From JAXMBN01 sp046349875 (GTDB lineage Bacteria; Planctomycetota; Planctomycetia; Pirellulales; Pirellulaceae), in assembly GCA_046349875.1 (NCBI GenBank), contig JAXMBN010000038.1, positions 1 to 53,273 of the forward strand: a DNA stretch of 53,273 bases, in the 5' to 3' direction. Made by a program: the position numbers and the translations under genes. Each line of letters opens with the position of its first letter. Positions within the stretch are counted from its first letter, which is position 1. Below are positions 35,589 to 45,805 of this stretch, piece after piece. The notes under the pieces were generated by a model that worked only from the letters and a program-made list of their open reading frames with translations, did no database searches and was not told where the DNA came from.

Positions 35589-35882
35589 TTAGTCGCGATG
35601 CAAAAGATCGGGGCCCTTCCCCGTTCGCTTTTCGTAGACTCCATCGCCCATCTTGACGTATTTGGTAAACCCTTTTTGTTCCAACTTCTTTTCGCTCAAA
35701 TTGGATTTGGCAGCCGCTTCCGAAAAAAGCCCCGAAATGTACGGTACCACTGGGACTCGTCGCACAGGGCGTCCCGTCGTAGGATGAACCGTCAACGGTT
35801 CCTCTTTCATCGACTGTACGATTTCAAAGCGTTCGCCCGATTCCCCATCCGGCAAGATCTCTTCATAAACATAGGTCGGCAT
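35589..35882 (-). CDS. FmdB-like small protein lacking the zinc-ribbon cysteines
   Basis: The 97-residue protein begins MPTYVYEEI like FmdB zinc-ribbon proteins and keeps the overall spacing (FEIVQSMKEEPLTVHPTTG, PVRRV) but has none of the four cysteines. The C-terminal part ends SEKKLEQKGFTKYVKMGDG then YEKRTGKGPD. Cysteine-free relatives appear to be common in planctomycetes, from memory. FmdB proteins have been linked to regulation and nucleic-acid binding; without the ribbon the role is unknown. GAGGAG precedes ATG 35882. It starts 26 bases after the DUF4159 gene on the same strand. Confidence 0.7.
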   Translation of the reverse strand: MPTYVYEEILPDGESGERFEIVQSMKEEPLTVHPTTGRPVRRVPVVPYISGLFSEAAAKSNLSEKKLEQKGFTKYVKMGDGVYEKRTGKGPDLLHRD

Positions 35883-35908
35883 CGATAGCGGCTCCTCGTC
35901 GAATGGAC

Positions 35909-36748
35909 TCAATGCGATAAAGCATAGCTCAGGATGTTGATCGCCAAAGCGTAAGCATCGATCGAAAAACGCTGGAAGAACTCTTCATTGTCTCCTTCGC
36001 GTTCCCACCCATCCGCGATATCCGTATTGTGCGTTGCAACCGCTACTAAACGACCTCGATCGTCTTGCAATCCCCGGAAATGGACCTGAGCCATATCCGT
36101 TTCACCTCCGTTGGGTTGCTTGTGGATCCATGCTGGATCGTAGGTCTCTCCATTGCGGCGATAGAATTGAATCGCGGTGACTTGAGGACATTTTTTCAGC
36201 GGATAAACCATGCTCATGATGGGATGATCCGCTGGAATGTCAAACCACTTCCAGTCGGGTGCCACCTGATGCATGTTCCGTTCAAAGTTCTGCCATTCAG
36301 CGTCACCCCAAAAATCATCGACCCATAAAAATCCACCCCGCGATAGATATTCACGCAACGCGCGTTGCTCGTCGCGATCCAAGACTTGCCACCCTGGATC
36401 GCTCATAAACACGAACGGAAAATCCCGCAGTCGCTTGTCCGTTAAACGAAGCAAGAGCGTGCCTTGGTTGGCTTGGATGGTGGTGAGCTGATTCAAGCGA
36501 AAAGTGAGATTCTTTGCACCAACGGGATGATCGGTCGCCCAGCGCGGGATCCAGCCTGCATCTCCGCGATAGAAAGCTTCCCCGTTCCCACCCGCGCTAT
36601 CGTACATAATGCGTACGAACGTAAACTTGTCCGCTGAATAACTCGCCAGATCGAGATCCGACTCCTGCGCCGCTGCGGGCGATAGAGCGATCCCTACTCC
36701 AAAACAAAAGCAAGGAATCCAAAGCAGGTACGCGACAACCTTTGTCAT
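35909..36748 (-). CDS. Secreted DUF4159 protein
   Basis: The 279-residue protein has a Sec signal peptide (residues 1-27, ending SPAAAQ) and a DUF4159 domain: FTFVRIMYDS, WATDHPVGAKNLTFRL, LRDFPFVFMSDPGW, EYLSRGGFLWVDDFWG and DHPIMSMVYPL. The fold resembles a glutamine-amidotransferase-like flavodoxin domain, but catalysis is unproven. These genes often sit with MoxR-VWA-type systems, which are not visible here. It starts 17 bases after the SGNH hydrolase gene, so the two form an operon with the FmdB-like gene. Confidence 0.82.
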   Translation of the reverse strand: MTKVVAYLLWIPCFCFGVGIALSPAAAQESDLDLASYSADKFTFVRIMYDSAGGNGEAFYRGDAGWIPRWATDHPVGAKNLTFRLNQLTTIQANQGTLLLRLTDKRLRDFPFVFMSDPGWQVLDRDEQRALREYLSRGGFLWVDDFWGDAEWQNFERNMHQVAPDWKWFDIPADHPIMSMVYPLKKCPQVTAIQFYRRNGETYDPAWIHKQPNGGETDMAQVHFRGLQDDRGRLVAVATHNTDIADGWEREGDNEEFFQRFSIDAYALAINILSYALSH

Positions 36749-36765
36749 CAACGATTGACAACCCC

Positions 36766-37989
36766 TTACCGCTTCATCGCCTTGCGAAGAACGGGTTCAA
36801 AGATATCGGCTTGACGCATGAAACCTAGATCGCTCGCATGCGATGCGTCGGTCGCACCCTCGGTATCATCCCCATAGAGATGATCGCCTTCGATATAGAA
36901 TAATTGCCGAACCCCTTCCGTTGTCAACCGTTCGTACGCTTGCCGAAGAGCCGCATGATTATCGGTGTGGAATTGGCGTTTCTCTGGCGTGATCCAATCA
37001 TTGGTAAAGCGACGGTCTTCCACAAGAATAATGGGCGTCTCGCGATGGACCTCGCGAAGCTGTCGCACGAGTGGCTCGCACTTTTGTTTCACTTCATCTG
37101 GCTTCATGTTGGGAAGACAATCGATTACGAATGCGGCCGCATCGACTTGAACAAGATAGGTTCCCACCGCTTGATCCATCTTGCCATTGCCTGAAAACCC
37201 AAGGTTGACCACAGGCATATCGAAGCGGCGTCCTAGAATGGCCGTATGAACCATCCCTGGTCGACTGGCACACGCACCATGCGTGATGCTCGTTCCATAG
37301 AAGACGATCGGTTTCGCTCGCGGCGCATGGCCTTCAAAGCGACTCCCTTTGGCGACGCCCATCTTGAGAAACTCGACGCCATTGTAGAGCGGTAGATAAG
37401 CCGCATACTCGCGATAGCCCGGAGCTAATCCCTTGATGATCTCGACTTGCACTTCTTGAGTGGAAGGCTTGGCGACTTGAACCCATTTCCATCTTCCATC
37501 CTGATCGCGAGCGTAAAGATCTACGCCACTAACACCTGTAGCCGGCATATGCGGCATTCCAAGATTGCTCTTCGAAACTTTGTAGTGCACGTGAATCGAA
37601 GGTGAATCGGTACTGAATCGAACCATCATCCCAGCACTGTCGCGACTTAGGTTCCAAACGTTAGGCGTGACTAAGGGCTGCGCACTGGAAGGCAAACGAT
37701 CGAACCATCGCAGTCGTTCTTGATCCGGTAAGATGCGACCTTCCACGCCCCATTCCTGAACATCATGCCAATCCACCGTTTCCGATGCGGCCTTGCTGGC
37801 GTCCATCGCGGGATCGAGTTTGGCAGTGCTGGGGCGATCGCCTGGTTTGTCGGAATTCGCTTTCGGTTTTTCTTGAACCGTCTTCAGTTTGTCGGGATTC
37901 AAAGAAGGCTTGTCTTGAGCGAATGCTGGTGCAATCACGACGCAAGCAACGAGCAGGGACCATAATCGAATAGGCATGAAGAAACCCAT
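36766..37989 (-). CDS. Secreted SGNH/GDSL hydrolase with N-terminal GxDLY domain
   Basis: The protein (407 residues from ATG 37989) has a signal peptide ending APAFAQ, a low-complexity Lys/Asp/Pro segment (about 22-60), a beta-rich domain with SGVDLYARDQDGRWKWV and a C-terminal SGNH domain. The nucleophile block is VFYGTSITHGACAS, followed by NLGFSGNGKM and DCLPNM (blocks II and III); the Asp/His block is GDHLYGDD. Relatives deacetylate or de-esterify polysaccharides; the substrate is unknown. An internal ATG at 37977 is an alternative start. Confidence 0.85.
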   Translation of the reverse strand: MGFFMPIRLWSLLVACVVIAPAFAQDKPSLNPDKLKTVQEKPKANSDKPGDRPSTAKLDPAMDASKAASETVDWHDVQEWGVEGRILPDQERLRWFDRLPSSAQPLVTPNVWNLSRDSAGMMVRFSTDSPSIHVHYKVSKSNLGMPHMPATGVSGVDLYARDQDGRWKWVQVAKPSTQEVQVEIIKGLAPGYREYAAYLPLYNGVEFLKMGVAKGSRFEGHAPRAKPIVFYGTSITHGACASRPGMVHTAILGRRFDMPVVNLGFSGNGKMDQAVGTYLVQVDAAAFVIDCLPNMKPDEVKQKCEPLVRQLREVHRETPIILVEDRRFTNDWITPEKRQFHTDNHAALRQAYERLTTEGVRQLFYIEGDHLYGDDTEGATDASHASDLGFMRQADIFEPVLRKAMKR

Positions 37990-38086
37990 CAAGAGCGAGG
38001 AAGGAATGGCTCGACAAATTGCGACGATGGCAATGGAGGAAGGATGGTCGAGTCCAACTATTGTATCGGCAACTTAACCCGCTGTC

Positions 38087-39493
38087 CTATCCTAGCTCGC
38101 GGATCGGATTGCCTTTGCCGAGCAAGTCCAGAAAATTCTTGGGAAGACCGCTGGCCAATCGCACCCGTTCGATATCCAAAAGGCGATGCAAAATTGTGGC
38201 GATCAAATCCGGAATGGTAATTGGGGGTGTCGCTGGATTTCCACCATCATACGAAGATCGCCCGATGACTTGACCACCGCGCGTACCGCCTCCATAGATG
38301 AGCAATGGTCCCAGCCCTCCCCAATGGTCTCTTCCTCCTGCAGCGTTGATCTTAGGGGTGCGTCCCATTTCTCCACAGCACACGAGCAATATCTTGTCGC
38401 GAAGTCCGCGAGCCTCCACATCGTCCATAAAGGTAGACACCGCGTGGTCGAATGGGGCTCCTACGTAATCCATCCCTTCATCCATCGGAGCATTGTTGAT
38501 GTCGGCATGCATGTCCCAAACAAAGCTCGTCGTCAATGTGACGAACCCAACTCCACGTTCGCACAAACGTCGGGCGAGCAATAGCAGTTTTCCGATCGAA
38601 GTGCCATGGTCGACGTAGTGCTTGTGGTTGTTCCACTTTTTATCGATGCGATCGACCGAAAAACGCGACCGAGTATCATAGCGAGCCACCAGAGAGGCAT
38701 CCTCTTTCGATAGATCGAAGGCAGCGCTGACATCGCGAAGGAGTGCATCGAATGCTTGTTGTTGAAAAGCGTCGAGCCCTTCCAGGTTGCGATCGATCGG
38801 ACTCAAATGCTTCAAGCGATCGAGCTCGCGGATGAGGCTTCTGCGATCTTCTAGTCGATCGCGAGATAGATGAAGTCGCATGTCGTCTTGAAGCCCCTGC
38901 CCTGCACCGAGAACGAACGGTGCAAACGCATGTCCCAAGTCTCCAGAGGATTCGAAGTCGCCAAAACTCTTGATGGGTGGCCCTGCATCCGACTCAACGG
39001 CGCTCGGGTAGAGCATGATGTTGGTCGGCATTGCCGAATCATTTCGAAGAGCCCCTGCAGCTCGCGAATAGAGCGACCCCATGTTGGCCGACAAACTATC
39101 TTTGCTCATGATCGGCTTAATGTCATGATTGCCATTCCCAGGGACAAACGAACGGATAACGTTGAAGAGATGGGCCCGTTTGGCCAACTGCTGGAATGTA
39201 CTGCCGAAGGTGATGCCAGGAAGCGAGGTCGGTATCTCACCCGTTCGACTCCGCATGCTCGCAGGGAGTTCCATTTTGGGATCGAAGGTCTCGTACTGCG
39301 AAGGCCCTCCATGCATGAAAAGGAAGATGACCGAAAGATCTCGGAAGAGTGGCGCGGGAGCTGATGATGCTAAGAGTGGTGAGCTCGTTGCCCACGAGCC
39401 ACAACCGAGCGTAGCGCCAAGTCCGGCTTGGATTTGCAAAAAGCTGCGACGATCGATCCTGTTCCAAGGCGACGCGAATTCGCCAGACTGCAT
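38087..39493 (-). CDS. Tat-exported DUF1501 protein
   Basis: The 468-residue protein has the twin-arginine signal DRRSFLQIQAGLGATL and a DUF1501 domain with alkaline-phosphatase-like features: VIFLFMHGGPSQYETFDPK, GNGNHDIKPI, CERGVGFVTLTTSFVWDMH and EMGRTPKINAAGGRDHWG. Planctomycetes encode dozens, often paired with DUF1553/cytochrome-like genes; no such partner is seen here. ATG 39493 (MQSGEFASP) has GGAG upstream and places the twin arginine correctly; the frame is open to 39673. It is divergent from the glycosidase-like gene. Confidence 0.88.
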   Translation of the reverse strand: MQSGEFASPWNRIDRRSFLQIQAGLGATLGCGSWATSSPLLASSAPAPLFRDLSVIFLFMHGGPSQYETFDPKMELPASMRSRTGEIPTSLPGITFGSTFQQLAKRAHLFNVIRSFVPGNGNHDIKPIMSKDSLSANMGSLYSRAAGALRNDSAMPTNIMLYPSAVESDAGPPIKSFGDFESSGDLGHAFAPFVLGAGQGLQDDMRLHLSRDRLEDRRSLIRELDRLKHLSPIDRNLEGLDAFQQQAFDALLRDVSAAFDLSKEDASLVARYDTRSRFSVDRIDKKWNNHKHYVDHGTSIGKLLLLARRLCERGVGFVTLTTSFVWDMHADINNAPMDEGMDYVGAPFDHAVSTFMDDVEARGLRDKILLVCCGEMGRTPKINAAGGRDHWGGLGPLLIYGGGTRGGQVIGRSSYDGGNPATPPITIPDLIATILHRLLDIERVRLASGLPKNFLDLLGKGNPIRELG

Positions 39494-39691
39494 GATCGTT
39501 CTCCAGGGTGGGAATGGGAGGGATTCGAAAAGTATCGCAGTCTCTCCCCGCGTTTTCCACAACATCCCCTTCGAATTCTTTGGATTTCCAGCCATTTCTG
39601 AGGAGCCGCAGCAGGGCCTACGCGAATTCCATCTATGATCCAAGTGAGAGCAAGTATCGTTCGAATAGGTCACGAATGGGTTGTAGGTGTT

Positions 39692-41539
39692 ATGCAGAGT
39701 TTACGATCGATCAGTGGATGCTTTGTCACGATTGGACTTATCGCGTGGTGCGTTGGGGGACAAGCGGTGACCGCGATGGCTCAAGCCGTCTCCGCAAAGA
39801 CTCAGACGGTTGTTCGCGTTGCAGGCGAACCAGGGAAGTGGCGATTAGAACGCGATGGCCAACCGTTTCAGGTGCGCGGTGTTGGCGGGGATACGGCTCT
39901 CCCCTTGTTGGCTCAATGCGGCGGAAACTCGCTGCGAACTTGGGGACCGGATCATCTCGATCGTATTCTTGAGGATGCCGCCAAGAACCATTTGACGGTC
40001 ACTGCCGGCATTTGGTTAGGGCAAGTTCGACAAGGCTTTGATTGGTCTGACGCGAAGAGCCTCATTCGGCAACGCGAAATGGTGCGCACGATTGTGGAAC
40101 GCTACAAAGACCATCCAGCCCTATTGATTTGGGCTCTCGGAAATGAAATGGAAGATCCAACGGGAAGCAACGGAGCTGTCTGGTCCGAGATCAACAATCT
40201 TGCTAGGCTCGTCAAGTCGATCGATCCCAATCATCCAACCATGACCGTGGTCGCGGAACTCGGTGGCGATAAGGTTCGTCATTTTCATGCGCTCTGTCCC
40301 GACATCGATATTCTCGGCATCAATTCGTACGCTGGAAGCGAGTCCATCCCCAAGCGTTATCAAGAACTTGGAGGAACCAAGCCCTACTTGCTGACTGAAT
40401 TTGGTCCGCCAGGCATTTGGGAGATCGGCAACGAAAGCAACGACGCCTATCGCGAGTGGACGAGCACAGAGAAGGAAGGGTTCTATCGCAAAGCCTATCA
40501 ATCCAATGTGATCAACAATGCAGGAGTCTGTTTAGGATCGTATGCGTTCCTATGGGGACAGAAGCAAGAAGTAACAGCCACTTGGTTTTCCATGCTCTTG
40601 GATGCCAAGACGCGAACGGCCTCCGTGGATACATTGGTCGAACTCTGGACGGGAAAGCCCTTGCCCAATCGATGCCCTCGTTTGGAATCGCTCGCCTTGG
40701 CCGAAGGGTTTGCCAATACCGTTGCTCCTCAGAGTACATTGCGAGCCGTCGCCAAGGTTCGCGACCCTGAAAACGATAAGCTCACCTATGAGTGGAAGTT
40801 GCTCGAGGATGAGGAAGGGTATGGCACAGGTGGTGATGCTGAGAAGATCGCAAGTGAACGCCAGAAGGCGGTGGTTCAGGCATCGCTTGAATCGGTTGAA
40901 ATCCGCATGCCGGAAGAGCCAGGATTGTATCGGTTGTTTTTGTACGTTCGCGATCCACAGGGAGGAGCGGCAGTGGGCAATCTACCGATTCGTGTGGAAG
41001 GAGCCGTGAAGGTGGCTCGCGGTATCAAGGCTACCTTGCCATTGCGACTTTATCGAGAAGAAAGCGATGAACCAACCTATGTGCCATCGGGATGGATGGG
41101 CGATGCTAAATCGATTCAACTCGATCCTGCCTGCAAGAATAATCCCTATGAAGGTGAAACGTGTATGCAATGTCGCTATACGAGTCTGTCGGGATGGGGA
41201 GGCGTGGTTTGGCAACATCCTGCGCAGGATTGGGGTGATCAACGTGGTGGATACGATCTTAGCCAGGCGAAGCGTTTAGTCTTTTACGCTCGAGGTGATC
41301 AAGGCAATGAGGAAGTATCCTTCTCGTTTGGGATCTTGGGGTCCGAGAAAAAGTATCACGACACTTCGCGAGGTGCGATGGAACGAGTTCGATTAACATC
41401 GGAATGGAAGCGGTACGAGATCGCTGTCGATCAGCTGGCAAGTCGCGATCTATCTCGGATCAAGACTGGCTTTGTTTGGACCGTGGCCGCTCAAGGCAAG
41501 CCTGTCGTGTTTTACTTAGACAACATCGAATGGCAGTAG
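39692..41539 (+). CDS. Secreted glycoside hydrolase (GH2/GH5-like TIM barrel) with C-terminal sugar-binding-like domain
   Basis: The 615-residue protein has a signal peptide (residues 1-30, ending AMAQ) and a GH-A clan barrel: FQVRGVGGD, GGNSLRTWGPDHL, the acid/base ALGNEMEDP and the nucleophile strand YLLTEFGPPG. A fibronectin-like linker (RAVAKVRDPENDKLTYEWKL) and a C-terminal jelly-roll of about 170 residues with YTSLSGWGGVVWQ follow; the latter resembles carbohydrate-binding domains. The spacing of the two glutamates is as in retaining glycosidases. The substrate is unknown. Its stop is the last clear gene end before the repeat-rich region. Confidence 0.8.
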   Translation: MQSLRSISGCFVTIGLIAWCVGGQAVTAMAQAVSAKTQTVVRVAGEPGKWRLERDGQPFQVRGVGGDTALPLLAQCGGNSLRTWGPDHLDRILEDAAKNHLTVTAGIWLGQVRQGFDWSDAKSLIRQREMVRTIVERYKDHPALLIWALGNEMEDPTGSNGAVWSEINNLARLVKSIDPNHPTMTVVAELGGDKVRHFHALCPDIDILGINSYAGSESIPKRYQELGGTKPYLLTEFGPPGIWEIGNESNDAYREWTSTEKEGFYRKAYQSNVINNAGVCLGSYAFLWGQKQEVTATWFSMLLDAKTRTASVDTLVELWTGKPLPNRCPRLESLALAEGFANTVAPQSTLRAVAKVRDPENDKLTYEWKLLEDEEGYGTGGDAEKIASERQKAVVQASLESVEIRMPEEPGLYRLFLYVRDPQGGAAVGNLPIRVEGAVKVARGIKATLPLRLYREESDEPTYVPSGWMGDAKSIQLDPACKNNPYEGETCMQCRYTSLSGWGGVVWQHPAQDWGDQRGGYDLSQAKRLVFYARGDQGNEEVSFSFGILGSEKKYHDTSRGAMERVRLTSEWKRYEIAVDQLASRDLSRIKTGFVWTVAAQGKPVVFYLDNIEWQ

Positions 41540-41604
41540 TTTTTCCAACGATCGGCGGTTTCATCTGCCGCATCGGCGCAGAGTCCCATATTACAACCTG
41601 CGAC

Positions 41605-41868
41605 CAACATCACATCACATCACAGCACAGCACAGCACATCACATCGCTACATCACATCAAGCATCACATCACATCAACACAGCACTGCACATCACATCA
41701 CAGCACAGCACCGCACATCACATCACAGCACCGCACAGCACATCACAGCACAGCACATCACAGCACATCACATCACAGCCAGATCACAGTGCCAGCATCA
41801 CAGCACATCATCGCACATCACTGCACATCACCGCACATCACTGCACTGCACTGCACTGCACTGCACAC
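41605..41868. repeat. CACAT/CACAG-type short tandem repeat tract
   Basis: About 260 bases consist almost entirely of imperfect CACAT, CACAG and CACTG five-base units. One strand is rich in C and A and the other in G and T. It lies between ACAACCTGC (41593-41601) and CCCCGGTATT (41871), the same place where the other copies of the 325-bp module have a short CACA-rich stretch. It therefore looks like an internal expansion of that module. A reading frame across it is spurious. Confidence 0.9.
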
Positions 41869-41870
41869 CA

Positions 41871-42195
41871 CCCCGGTATTTTCCCCCGCCCCGCCACGGA
41901 TTGTCCAGGGCGACTTAGCAGCAAGCGGGGAGAGGGGATATTGAGGGGCCCCACAAATCAAGCCCCAAACAGAGTTTGCTTGACTCCGAGTTCCAACTCT
42001 GTTCTCCTTTCAAGAGCGTCATCATGGGACGCATGACGGACGCGAGGTTTTCTACACGCCTTATTTATTGAGGCGGCTTCTCAAAGTAAGAGCATGATCA
42101 AATAATTCTTTTGAGTCCTGAAATACAACCTGCAATCGATCATCCGAAACAGGTACGATTCCTCGATCACACCACACCACACCCACAGCACAGCA
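41871..42195. repeat. 325-bp repeat module, copy 1
   Basis: The module starts CCCCGGTATTTTCCC, contains CACGGATTGTCCAGGGCG, a GC-rich GGGGAGAGGGG block and TCAAGCCCCAAACAG. It then has CAAGAGCGTCATCATGGGAC, TTATTTATTGAGGCGGCTTC (a small TTGAG/CTCAA hairpin), TGAGTCCTGAAATACAACCT and a CACA-rich end. The next copy begins exactly 325 bases later. No protein-coding signal is seen. Confidence 0.85.
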
Positions 42196-42450
42196 CCCCG
42201 GTATTTTCCCTGCCCCCGCCACGGATTGTCCAGGGCGACTCTAGCAGCAAATCGGGGGAGAGGGGACAGGTGAGGGGCCCCACCAAAATCAAGCCCCAAA
42301 CAGCTCGCTTGATGCCGAGTTCAAAGGTTTTCCTTCAAGAGCGTCATCATGGGACGATTACGACGCGAGATTTTCAGCACGTCTTATTTATTGAGGCTGC
42401 TTCTCAAAATAAGAACAGATCCATTCTTTTGGTGTCCTACAACAGATCAA
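42196..42450. repeat. 325-bp repeat module, copy 2 (diverged 3' end)
   Basis: It repeats copy 1 in the same order: CCCCGGTATTTTCCCTGCCC, GGATTGTCCAGGGCG, GGGGCCCCACCAAAATC, CAAGAGCGTCATCATGGGAC and TTATTTATTGAGGCTGCTTC. Point differences and small indels are frequent, so the duplication is not recent. Similarity fades after about 42450 (TGGTGTCCTACAACA). Confidence 0.82.
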
Positions 42451-45040
42451 AGCCTTTTCTTCAATCATCACTTAATTGCACGTTCAATAGCTGGGCAGGC
42501 CTTGAGGTATTGTTGAATGAGGGGATCGGCGATTGGAAACGGCGCCGTGCACTTCGTAGTGGTGGCCGATCCCACATACTCGGGGTCAATCGGCGTGTCG
42601 TCAGTTCTATGATCCAATAAGCTCATATCGAAATCAATACCGATATTTACCGTTTGAAATTTTCAATCGCAAGTCGCGGCCCCATGCATCATTTTTCTCG
42701 AGCTCTGAATGCTTTTATGCCAATCCTCGCCATAAAGGTCTGATAGCACCGCATAAAGCAGTCGATGATCCCATGGACTTACTTAGTGCCTGCATATCGA
42801 ACCCAATTTTGTAAACAATTGCAGATCAGAAAACTTTCGTTGAACGAATTTCGCCATCATCATCTGTTGTGACCACGGAATCGAGAATTCGCCCACTTTA
42901 TGAATCGGAAGGTCGTGTTCTCTGCGAAAATTTCTCGTCGCTGCTCAGACGCAAGCAACATTTTGTGCAAGGTTTCTTTCTTCGACATTTTGATCGCCGC
43001 GCGTTCTGTTAGAAAACTTTGGAATGGGTCGCATACAAATGAGCAGAAAAGCTGAAACGGATCTGGCGGATTGCGTTTGCGACAATTCATTCAGGGTTTT
43101 CTTCTTGTTCGAAATACTTACGATCTTTCGGTCATTTGATCCAATAATGTCGTGTCGTCCTTGCTCTTCTTCGCTGAATTTCTGTAAAGTCTTGACTAAC
43201 TTGAAGCCAAATCCTCTCGCATTCGATTGTTGCACAGGCAACAGTAAATCGAAGATCAAACAATCTGGGTGATTGAGAACGCGACAGGCGAAGACAAGTG
43301 TTTCGATTATGCCTGAGTAACAGACCATGTCATTTCCACTTGCTTTCTCTTCGATGAAACCGTGGAAAGGGAATATCCTATGAATCGTTAAGAGGTGAGG
43401 GGCTCGCTAGGAAAAAGGGTAGAGGATCACTTCCATGTTCGCAATCGTTTCGTGATTCTGGCATCTTTGGCTTAATGTTGGTTGGGACATTCCCGCGATG
43501 CCAAGAATCTTACTATTTTTGAAATTGATCGCACCGATTTATCAGTCTCATTCTGCAGTCCACCAATCATAGAGAAATCGGACGTTACATTCCATTTGGA
43601 AGATAAGCAGCGTAAGCTAGTATTGGGTTATTGCAAGGGTAACGAGAATCAATCGTAGAGATTGACAGCGGAAGGCAATTGGTCGTCCTATCCTCGCAAT
43701 GGAACGACGATATCTCGACCCGTGGTCCCAGGCACAAACTGTTGGCGATAGGAGCAACTCGTGGTCTTTAAGATGCCAAGTGGACGAAGGCAGGACGCGA
43801 CTGCAGTCCTGGCCCAGGAAATTCAATCAAACTCGTACGTTGGCCAGATGGTGGTGGTGCGGATTACGTGCAGAGGAAACAATCTCCTCGACCAAAGCGG
43901 AAATATGCAGTTGATCCTACATTTGTTTCTTTGGCTCGGATATTCAGCTTTAGCACCTTCGGTTGCTTGCTCGGATGGTATCAACTACACGAGATGAATA
44001 ATAGCGAAAGTTTGAGGCTGCGAGATAGATTTGCTTATCCCAAGCACGAGAATTGCAACGTTCGAGGATAATCCCTTGACGTAACATGGAAGGGAATCAG
44101 GAATCGAGATGAAGCATGGGCGGTGTCGATTGATGGTTCGGTCGTAGGAGGAGATTCACATTAAGAGTACTGGTTGGTGAAGAGTATTTGATTTTGAATC
44201 GGCCGTTATCACCAATCATGAGACATTGACGATGTACGTTTCAGTCTTGATTTCATGCCTTCGGCGGCAAAGTCGTATTGGCTCTGAATTCGAGTGGTGG
44301 ATCCTCCTTGCGTTGAATTTAATGAGGTTACCGCTCACACTCTAACGATCAATAAGTGCTCCGATTTTGGAGCATTCGTAACAAGTTTATATTCGCCGAG
44401 TTGTTTTCGCCAAGTGGCAAACAAAAGATTCAGCTCAATTATAATAATTGAGAGGTAGCTCCACTCCAATGAGAGTATTAGCCTTGACCGCTCTTTATCC
44501 GTCACTTTGATCCTACGTAGGACTGCAACTTGCACACTTTCGGAAGTATCAGAGGTCATTCGGACTCGTTTTGTCAACTACCGAACCGCGATCATTCGAA
44601 TGCGACCGGACAGAAGCGGTAGGTCATATCACGGTTCATCGAAGCACCAATGAACTGATAGTCGCAACGTTTACCATATTGTCGGGGTCGCCGATCCAAT
44701 GCGTGATGTAACCAATGGAGATGAGATAACTGAAATTGTTGCCAAATGGGATGGCTACTGCAGGGGTACTACATCGAGGGAACAATCCATGCTTTCAAAG
44801 GCTAGCGAGTCATCCTTCCGTCTCTGTAGCGACTTTCGTGACTCGAGATTCGAATTCATAAATCGATTCAAAATGGACAGTCTCTCCTTAAGGTCCTTTG
44901 AGAGAAACTCGTGAGTCTAGGATTTGTGGCTGGCCATGTTCCCTACGAATCTGGTCCTCTCTTGAAGATTGAAGCTCTCGATAATGCAAAGTGGCTTCAT
45001 AATTGCCATCGGCAGCCCCTTTAATCGCCTTACTGACAAC
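42451..45040. other. A+T-richer stretch without a convincing gene
   Basis: No frame here is longer than about 130 codons, and none has a start, ribosome binding site and family signature together. A minus-strand frame at 42945-43328 contains HPDCLIFDLLLP, which looks like the acceptor strand of a FixJ-type receiver domain and could be a pseudogene remnant. A plus-strand frame at 43868-44071 has one possible membrane segment. The rest shows nothing I can support. Confidence 0.5.
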
Positions 45041-45262
45041 GCCTTGTTGATTGAGGCGGCTTCTCAAAGAACGAACAGGATCCACTCTTTTGAGTCCTGA
45101 AATACAACCTGCAACCGACCATCCGAATCAGGAACTATTCCCCAATCAAGTATCTACGCCACTCAAATCACGCCATACCACCCCGGTATTTTTCCCCTGC
45201 CCCCGCCACGGATTGTCCAGGGCGTCTCTATCATCAAGCGGGGAGAGGATGTGCGGTGAGGG
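45041..45262. repeat. 325-bp module, copy 3 (rotated order)
   Basis: TTGTTGATTGAGGCGGCTTC starts this copy, followed by TTTTGAGTCCTGAAATACAA and CCTGCAACCGACCATCCGAA, then a short CA-rich stretch, CCCCGGTATTTTTCCCCTGC (45181) and GGATTGTCCAGGGCG, ending in a GGGGAGAGG block. It covers the second half of one unit and the first half of the next, which confirms that the module is mobile or repeatedly copied as a continuous element. Confidence 0.8.
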
Positions 45263-45805
45263 GCAACAACTTAAAAGCGGCCTTGCCATAGCTGTTCTCC
45301 TATCTTTCAGCAAGGCAACGCCAACAAGACCTGGCCGTTCTTATAATTGTCGAGCATACCAAACATCACTTGCTGTCTTGCGGGCATCCGAGTTGGTAAA
45401 AACTCATTGAGACTATCTCTTGCGAGTCCACTCATCTTTCTGCCTGGTTGTGGATACGCGAACATACGACAATGGCGTTCAGTTGTTTGAGTCGGCCCTA
45501 TCGGTAAACGCCAGCAGTCACTGCATGGCTTCCTTGAGTGCGAGCGACTCGGCGCGTCCACTGCCCTCCGCTCAGAATCTGTTCTCACTATCCAAACTGG
45601 TGGTATCCAAATAAGCGAAGAATGATTTTGTGGTAAATCATGACGGCTCATCGGCTTCCTAGTTGTGTTGGTGATTGTTTTCCTTGGTTTGCTATCACTA
45701 GATGGCAGAGAATGGACGTTTGCATACTAAATACATGCAAGTTCAGAAAACTGGAATACGATCGCACATCATTTCCAGTGCATTTGCAGAGATGGGGGCG
45801 CTATT
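45263..45805. other. Stretch without a convincing gene
   Basis: Short frames occur on both strands (for example minus-strand 45307-45651), but none has a recognisable motif or a good start. I see no RNA gene, hairpin terminator or repeat here. Confidence 0.45.

Noticed and set aside
41404..42036. 210-codon frame across the CACAT/CACAG tract
   Set aside because: It overlaps the end of the glycosidase gene and encodes only His/Thr/Ser low-complexity sequence from the microsatellite.
42111..42620. 169-codon frame across module copy 2
   Set aside because: It covers the repeat itself and has no start signal or family resemblance.
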